Below are positions 5,793 through 8,105 of a DNA stretch of 8,105 nt, piece by piece. This stretch comes from Methanocaldococcaceae archaeon. GTDB taxonomy: Archaea; AGJL01; Methanococci; Methanococcales; Methanocaldococcaceae. Each line of letters begins with the position of its first letter. Position 1 is the stretch's first letter. A model generated the notes under the pieces. It saw only the letters and a program-made list of their open reading frames with translations. It made no database searches and had not been told where the DNA came from. The position numbers and the translations under genes are program-made. Location: the NCBI GenBank assembly GCA_027023665.1, contig JALVUY010000175.1, forward strand, positions 1 through 8,105. Direction: 5' to 3'.

Positions 5793-5797
5793 GGTGG
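5793..5797 (+). promoter_or_regulatory. Ribosome binding site deciding the hemL start
   Basis: GGTGG followed by 5 nt and ATG at 5803, the same spacing as at the other genes here. The in-frame ATG at 5791 lies just upstream of this site and has none of its own. Confidence 0.65.
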
Positions 5798-5802
5798 AAA
5801 AT

Positions 5803-7083
5803 ATGGCATTAAAAATGGAAAAATCAAAGGAATTATTTGAAGAAGCAAAAAAATACTTAGTAGGGGGAGTTAATAGCCCTGTCAGATACTTTAAGCCATA
5901 TCCATTTTTCGTTGAAAAAGCTAAAGATTGTTATCTATTTGATGTTGATGGAAATAAATATATTGATTACTGCTTAGCTTATGGACCTATGGTTTTAGGA
6001 CATGCAAATGAAAATATTATTAAGGCTGTAAAAGAACAACTTGAGTTAGGAACAGCATATGGATGTCCAACAGAGAAAGAGATAATTTTGGCTAAAGAAG
6101 TTGTTAAAAGAGTTCCTTGTGCAGAGATGGTTAGATTTGTCAATTCTGGGACTGAAGCAACGATGTCAGCGATAAGATTGGCGAGAGGAGTTACTGGAAG
6201 AAAGAAGATTATTAAATTTGATGGAGCTTATCATGGAGCACATGACTATGTTTTAGTTAAAAGTGGAAGTGGTGCATTAACCCATGGAACTCCGAACTCT
6301 CCTGGAATTCCAGAGGAAACTACAAAAAACACTATATTAGTGCCTTTCAATGATGAAGATGCCATAAAAAAGGCAATAAATGAAAACAAAGATGAAATAG
6401 CCTGTGTTATAGTTGAGCCAGTAATGGGGAATGTGGGATGTATCTTACCAAAAGAAGGTTATTTAGAATTCTTGAGAGAAATAACTGAGGAAAATGACAT
6501 TTTATTAATATTTGATGAAGTTATAACTGGATTTAGGTTAGCTAAGGGAGGAGCTCAGGAATATTTTGGAGTAGTTCCAGATATTGCTACTTTGGGTAAA
6601 ATATTGGGTGGAGGGTTTCCAATTGGTGCTATTGTTGGGAAAAAAGAGATTATGGAGCAGTTTTCCCCATTAGGAGCTATATATCAAGCTGGAACATTCA
6701 ACGGAAATCCAATATCAATAACTGCTGGAATTGCCACACTTGAGCAATTGGATGATAAATTTTATAGAGAAACTTCAAGAACTGCTAAAATATTATCTGA
6801 TACTTTGAGAGATTTAGTTGATAGATATAATATAAATGCTAAGGTTTATAATATAGCTTCAATGTTCCAAATCTATTTCAATGAAAATGAGGTTTTAAAT
6901 TATGAAATAGCTAAGATGAGTGATGTTGAGAGATTTATGAAATACTTCTGGGGATTATTGGAAAGAGGAGTTTTTGTTCCTCCTTCACAATTTGAATGTT
7001 GCTTTACATCAATAAAGCACGATGATGAAGTTATTGATAAGACAATAAAGGCTATGGAAGATGTGTTTAAGGAATTAGAGTAA
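5803..7083 (+). CDS. hemL: Glutamate-1-semialdehyde 2,1-aminomutase
   Basis: PLP-dependent enzyme converting glutamate-1-semialdehyde to 5-aminolevulinate in the C5 pathway, which feeds siroheme, cobalamin and coenzyme F430 in methanogens. 426 residues from ATG 5803, the usual length. Family motifs: [10 protein letters not shown] near 19-28, [16 protein letters not shown] near 114-129, [13 protein letters not shown] near 141-153, DEVITGFR starting at D238, and the PLP lysine K266 in [20 protein letters not shown] further on is typical of class III aminotransferase-fold HemL. A start at ATG 5791 would add four residues but lacks a ribosome binding site. It is the third gene of a short rightward cluster after two small unknown proteins. 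The glutamyl-tRNA reductase partner is not in this window. The assignment agrees with my memory of M. jannaschii MJ0603. Confidence 0.96.
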   Translation: MALKMEKSKELFEEAKKYLVGGVNSPVRYFKPYPFFVEKAKDCYLFDVDGNKYIDYCLAYGPMVLGHANENIIKAVKEQLELGTAYGCPTEKEIILAKEVVKRVPCAEMVRFVNSGTEATMSAIRLARGVTGRKKIIKFDGAYHGAHDYVLVKSGSGALTHGTPNSPGIPEETTKNTILVPFNDEDAIKKAINENKDEIACVIVEPVMGNVGCILPKEGYLEFLREITEENDILLIFDEVITGFRLAKGGAQEYFGVVPDIATLGKILGGGFPIGAIVGKKEIMEQFSPLGAIYQAGTFNGNPISITAGIATLEQLDDKFYRETSRTAKILSDTLRDLVDRYNINAKVYNIASMFQIYFNENEVLNYEIAKMSDVERFMKYFWGLLERGVFVPPSQFECCFTSIKHDDEVIDKTIKAMEDVFKELE

Positions 7084-7140
7084 ATTTATTTTTATTTTAA
7101 TTTTTCATTTTATTAGTTTTTTTATTAGTTTTTATTAATC
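7084..7140 (+). terminator. T-rich terminator downstream of hemL
   Basis: Repeated T tracts (TTTATTTTTATTTT, TTTTTCATTTT, TTTTTTTATTAG and TTTTTATT) follow the hemL stop directly, the typical form of archaeal intrinsic termination. No strong stem was seen. The remaining bases to 7165 are A/T-rich, with no clear TATA box for the ATPase. Confidence 0.5.
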
Positions 7141-7175
7141 TAACTTAGATTTGTAAAATAATTTTGGTGGCGATA

Positions 7176-8105
7176 ATGAAATTCTTTGATAGAGAGAAGG
7201 AGATAAAAGAAATTCTATCTATTTTAGAAGGGGAGCCAAATTTTATTTATTTTATTTTTGGACCTATAAACAGTGGTAAAACTGCCTTAATTAATGAGGT
7301 AATTAATAATAGGTTAGATGATAGTTATAAGGTTTTTTATATAAATTTTAGGAGGTATTTGATTTCTGAGAAGAAAGAATTTATAGAAGCAATATTTACA
7401 ACAAAAAAAGAGGGAGTTTTGGAAAAAATAAAGAGCAAATCAGAAGTTATAAATTTATTAATTAAAGGAACTAAAGTTTTATCTGGAGTACCAATTCCAG
7501 AAGTGGAGTTTAATAAACTGTTTGAAGAGAGAATTAATGATGTCTTCCAATATCTTAATGATATTTTATTAGCTACAAAAAATAGCAATAAAAAACCTAT
7601 TCTAATATTAGATGAGTTACAGATGATTAAAGATGTTGTTCTAAATGGACAAAAATATTTGTTAAAAGAGTTATTCCAGTTCTTAGTTTCTTTAACTAAG
7701 GAACAACATTTATGCCATGTCTTATGTTTAAGTTCTGACAGTTTATTTATTGAGTATGTTTATAACGCTGGAGAGTTAGAAGGAAGAGCTAAATATATCT
7801 TAGTGGATGATTTTGATAAAGAAACTGCCTTAAGCTTTATGGACTTTTTAGCTAATGAGATATTAAATAAATACCTCTCTGATAAAGAGAAAGAAAAAAT
7901 CTATTCCTATGTGGGAGGGAAACCTTCTGACATTTATAGTGTAATTGATGAAATGAGATATAAAGATTTAGAGGACATATTAAATTTAATGCTTAAAGAA
8001 GAAATTTCAAAGTTAAAAATGTTTTTAGATAAAATGGATTATATAAAACCAAAAGTGGAAATAGAAAATGAGGTTATAGAACTTAAAAAAGAAGATATAA
8101 TCAAT
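7176..8105 (+). CDS. Archaeal P-loop ATPase (STAND/AAA-like), 3' end cut off
   Basis: 310 residues visible, running off the right edge. It starts [10 protein letters not shown], the N-terminal signature of the archaeal ATPase family expanded in Methanocaldococcus. The Walker A motif GPINSGKT occupies 29-36 and Walker B ILILDE 142-147, followed by LQ. SSDS at 186-189 fits a sensor-1-like position and YVGGKPSDI at 245-253 the conserved GG-P region of the lid. A winged-helix region may follow but is incomplete or outside. Members are thought to act as NTP-driven switches or nucleic-acid-associated ATPases; the specific function is unknown. ATG 7176 lies 5 nt after GGTGG at 7166-7170. No frameshift in the visible part. 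It is separated from hemL by a T-rich terminator, so it is probably a separate transcript. These ATPases occur as many paralogs at variable loci, so its presence here may be strain specific. Confidence 0.88.
   Translation, partial: MKFFDREKEIKEILSILEGEPNFIYFIFGPINSGKTALINEVINNRLDDSYKVFYINFRRYLISEKKEFIEAIFTTKKEGVLEKIKSKSEVINLLIKGTKVLSGVPIPEVEFNKLFEERINDVFQYLNDILLATKNSNKKPILILDELQMIKDVVLNGQKYLLKELFQFLVSLTKEQHLCHVLCLSSDSLFIEYVYNAGELEGRAKYILVDDFDKETALSFMDFLANEILNKYLSDKEKEKIYSYVGGKPSDIYSVIDEMRYKDLEDILNLMLKEEISKLKMFLDKMDYIKPKVEIENEVIELKKEDIIN

Noticed and set aside
1..8105. CRISPR repeats, insertion sequences, att sites or tRNA genes
   Set aside because: No regularly spaced repeats, transposase-like protein, terminal inverted repeats or cloverleaf seen on either strand.

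Overview
The window is about 30% GC, with strong archaeal GGTGA/GGTGG ribosome binding sites and genes for O-phosphoseryl-tRNA(Sec):Sec-tRNA synthase, a family II pyrophosphatase, HemL and a 'Methanocaldococcus-type' P-loop ATPase. This points to a hyperthermophilic methanogen of the genus Methanocaldococcus, close to but apparently not identical to M. jannaschii (judged from remembered protein sequences; no search was run).

Layout. Positions 1-2652 hold a leftward operon: rhomboid intramembrane protease, then M50 (site-2-type) intramembrane metalloprotease, then a PAP2-like membrane protein, then prephenate dehydrogenase TyrA (cut by the window edge). The last three genes are tightly coupled; twice the TGA stop of one gene lies inside the GGTGA ribosome binding site of the next. 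A short divergent promoter region (about 2653-2715) separates this operon from rightward spcS (SepSecS), whose best-supported start is a TTG at 2716. ppaC (4275-5198) follows on the + strand. After an AT-rich terminator/promoter gap comes a rightward cluster of a 79-aa soluble protein, a 91-aa membrane protein and hemL (5262-7083). After another T-rich gap an archaeal ATPase starts at 7176 and runs off the right edge.

The most interesting element is the gap between spcS and ppaC. It contains no credible protein gene but has about 150 bases at roughly 55% GC, which in an AT-rich hyperthermophile is the signature of a structured RNA. Read on the minus strand (about 4205 to 4046) it has a TATA box at the right distance and folds into two hairpins. 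Each has a pocket and each is followed by an ACA trinucleotide, so I interpret it as a double-hairpin H/ACA pseudouridylation guide RNA. By eye, the 3' hairpin fits the ribosomal A-loop (E. coli 23S U2554) and the 5' hairpin fits the peptidyl transferase centre (E. coli U2504), both with exactly 14 nt from pocket to ACA.

Functionally the window mixes aromatic amino acid synthesis (TyrA), tetrapyrrole synthesis (HemL), selenocysteine synthesis (SepSecS), pyrophosphate removal (PpaC), membrane proteolysis and rRNA modification. No mobile element, CRISPR array or tRNA was seen.
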